Shown here: piece by piece, positions 61,502-64,000 of the stretch
How positions within the stretch are numbered: position 1 is the stretch's first letter
How the letters are laid out: the number at the start of each line of letters is the position of its first letter
Origin: Lumbricus rubellus
Taxonomy: Eukaryota; Annelida; Clitellata; Crassiclitellata; Lumbricidae
Direction of reading: 5' to 3'
Assembly (NCBI GenBank): GCA_945859605.1
Contig: OX243811.1
Coordinates: forward strand, 32,749,719 to 32,813,718
Length of the DNA stretch: 64,000 nucleotides
Notes under the pieces: model-generated
What the model saw: the letters and a program-made list of their open reading frames with translations, nothing else
Databases searched by the model: none
What the model was told of the DNA's origin: nothing
Made by a program: the position numbers and the translations under genes

Positions 61502-64000
61502 AATGATTAAAACTACAGCAAAAACTTCGTTGTATATCGATGTTCAAGGGAACACATCACCAGTTTTACAAGCCATATCCAATTCTACACAAAATATGTT
61601 TGTTCATTTTTCAAATACATAAAACGGATTAAAGTTCCAAAGTGTCAGGCACAATACTAGTATAAAAGACATGTTGAGGGCGGATTCAAGGGTCCCCAGG
61701 GGCCGTACCTGGCCCACGTGCCTTATGTTATCCACCCGTGAGTTACAACTTGTAACTGAGTTGCGGAGTGGCCCTGCAACTTTGAACTAATAGCCAGCAG
61801 TTCAATACGGACCAAAGTGTCATAACAACAAGTAAGATGTTTGATTTAAGCAGGTTAGATAAAACAGAACTAGGTTGCTATGTATTTGTATTGGTTGTGG
61901 CGGAGGTTAGGCTTTTAACTGATATTCCATGTTTTACTGTAGCAGTGATCAAAATTTGATGTACTGTAGATGTACTCGTAAAGTCTGCGATATCTCGGAC
62001 ATTCCCACTGTCTGCTGGCCAAAGACTTCAGTGAAACCACAATGTACAATTGTTTCATCAATTTTATTAGTGTATGTAATATGTATACACTTGAACTGCA
62101 AATTAATTACACGGGTCAACCAGCACAGATACATACAATCGCGTATATGCAAACTCAGTCCATTAGCAGCTAAATACAAATTAACATTTAATATACAATG
62201 CATATACATAAATATGTATATAAATATCCAAGTGTATCTACACATTGTATACATACATGTGCTACAGGTAGTTGTATCTAAATATAAATATATATATTGT
62301 AATGTATATAGATTGAAGCACTTACATATGTATATATAAAACCTTGTTACGAACAAACCAACACATATATTTATGCAAATACTTCCATAATGCTCATGTA
62401 TAATATATGTATAGCAATTTTTGAATTTCCTAATGATTTGTTGATAGACATTAGAACTTGGCAACGTGTAAGTAGCATATTTTTGCCAAATAGTTCTTTT
62501 GGTGGCTTCTAGAAAATAAATCATTCTCATTTGAAAACTAGCCCTGGCATGAATTGCAAGCTAAAGCAAATGCTAGCTGATAGATAACTTGTAAGATAAT
62601 GATACAGAAGTTGCATGGAAACATGAAGCAAATATAGAAACAAGCAAGTATGCACTTGAAAGCCACAGTAAAGCTGCAAGTTATCCAAAGTAAAATTTAC
62701 CATAGATACTCAGTGTTACTCGTAATTATTTATCTGAATATTTGCAGGTAACATTTCGCTAGCCTTGAGCAATGTGATATTAAAATGGCAAGCTTCTAAC
62801 CCATCTTGAAAAGAACATGTTAGTGGTCTCTCTTTCCAGTACCATGATACTTGCCACAACACAGGTGGTTGATTTTACAACAACAGAAGTAGATTAAAAC
62901 AGGTAAACTATAATTTATAATACAGGCTAATGTCAGAAAATGCAACAGTTAAGCTGTCATCTTCCTAGAAAGACGGTAGTTACATATGAAAAACAATCAC
63001 AGCCACATAACAGAAAACAATAAAAGCAGAAACAATACCGTTAAACAGACAAACACAGTTCGCAAAAAAATTTAAGTTCAGGTTCCGTATAACAAATGAC
63101 TACTTTGTTATAGTGCGGTATAAAATAAAGAAGACTAAAGTTAATTATTGGATTACATCCTCTGGCAGTACTTTGGTGACGTGTATACTTTGATATCAGA
63201 ACATGAACAAATGACCATACACAAGTACATCCAATAATGCAATCATTTAACGTAAGTTTAACTACGAGTAAATATTGTTTTCAGAACCGACCGAGTGGCA
63301 GAACAGTCAAGAATTTAACTGACATTATAAATAGGAAAACACCTTTAATATCAGTTATCATCAAAATAATTCATAAAGATACGGTGACTTCTCAGAAAAG
63401 CCATTCTCGTTAAAAATGGCTACGATGCAAAAAACCTATCAGACTCGATGACTGACTCTTTGGTCTAGTACAATGGATGTGCTCGTTCAATGCTTTACAA
63501 GACCTTCAATCTGTCAGGACTTAAAAAGATGTAAGTACCAACCGATGAAAGAAACCCTCCGCACACAGCTGCTCAGCCTGTGCACGAGATATTGGGATCA
63601 TACGAAGGTAAAATATAAACAACAGGTTTGTGAGATATTAAACGTTTGTGAGACATACATTACAACAGACCTACATTACAACAGACACTGCTGTGATAAT
63701 GAGGCAGAAAACGGACCAAACTGAAAGTACAAACTAATAATTATATCTGATCATAATTATCTGTACATAACTGACGTAAGAACACAGAAAACACAAGATC
63801 ATTAACTAGTGCAAGTTGACTGGCAACAACACAAACTAGATTCAATGTAGTCCGGTTGTTCCTATAGTGTGAGTATGCAAATTGTATTAATGCAGAAATC
63901 ACTGAACGTCTGCATAAGTATATGGTCTTACAAGTTCCTCGTTTATCGATGAAACTGCAATCATAGAAAATCAATAAAATCAAGAGAAGAACGTAAAGTT
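61502..64000. other. intergenic, no gene recognised
   Basis: AT-rich sequence with TATACA-type low complexity at about 62180-62350. The short frames here (for example 61929-62339 and 61949-62530) are low-complexity shadows of one another. A possible short exon-like stretch near 63541-63610 was judged unsupported. Confidence 0.45.

Noticed and set aside
61929..62530. Overlapping frames of 136 and 193 codons
   Set aside because: Both strands are open only because of TATACA-type low complexity; Tyr/Ile/Cys-rich and without family resemblance.
63541..63610. Exon-like stretch, on plus (before GTAAAA at 63607) or minus
   Set aside because: Only about 20 codons on either strand, no recognisable family and no partner exon in the window.

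Overview
This is intron-rich animal nuclear DNA, AT-rich outside exons and packed with DNA transposons. It is probably from a marine invertebrate: the TAGGCCTA octamers and the tRNA-derived SINE fit, but sequence alone does not fix the species. Five complete protein-coding genes can be rebuilt exon by exon. Every proposed exon joins its neighbour in a consistent reading phase, and four of the products are close to their vertebrate orthologues. No bacterial features, operons or CRISPR arrays are present.

Layout. 1-2284: intergenic or upstream sequence with a G-run hAT-like element. 2370-8714 (+): MFSD13A/TMEM180-like membrane transporter, 6 coding exons. 12800-30800 (-): tankyrase (ankyrin clusters, SAM, PARP), 27 coding exons, 1176 residues. 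31533-43135 (+): HAUS8-like augmin subunit, 16 coding exons. 43222-50419 (-): SLC30A6/ZnT6 zinc-transporter subunit, 12 coding exons. 52359-61318 (+): ERI3-like DEDDh exoribonuclease, 7 coding exons. 61319-64000: no gene recognised.

Gene orientation alternates. MFSD13A/TNKS and HAUS8/SLC30A6 are tail to tail, the second pair with only 86 bp between stop codons. TNKS/HAUS8 and SLC30A6/ERI3 are head to head across 0.73 kb and 1.9 kb. The genes do not form a pathway. Tankyrase and augmin both act in mitosis, but that is not evidence of joint function here.

Introns and intergenic gaps hold many non-autonomous transposons with readable termini and target-site duplications: hAT (8-bp TSD), mariner-like (TA), piggyBac-like mini-MITEs (TTAA), a Harbinger-like element (TAA), a Foldback/MULE-like element (9-bp repeat) and SINE pieces.

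The most unusual signals are (1) a 21-bp tandem array that copies the 5' splice site of a tankyrase PARP-domain exon five times in frame, next to the zinc site; (2) a hAT element inserted 16 bp upstream of the ERI3 start codon, carrying an in-frame ATG; (3) a Foldback-like element whose inverted arms are tandem repeats; (4) a GC-AG intron in tankyrase. I did not find a wholly new multi-gene system.
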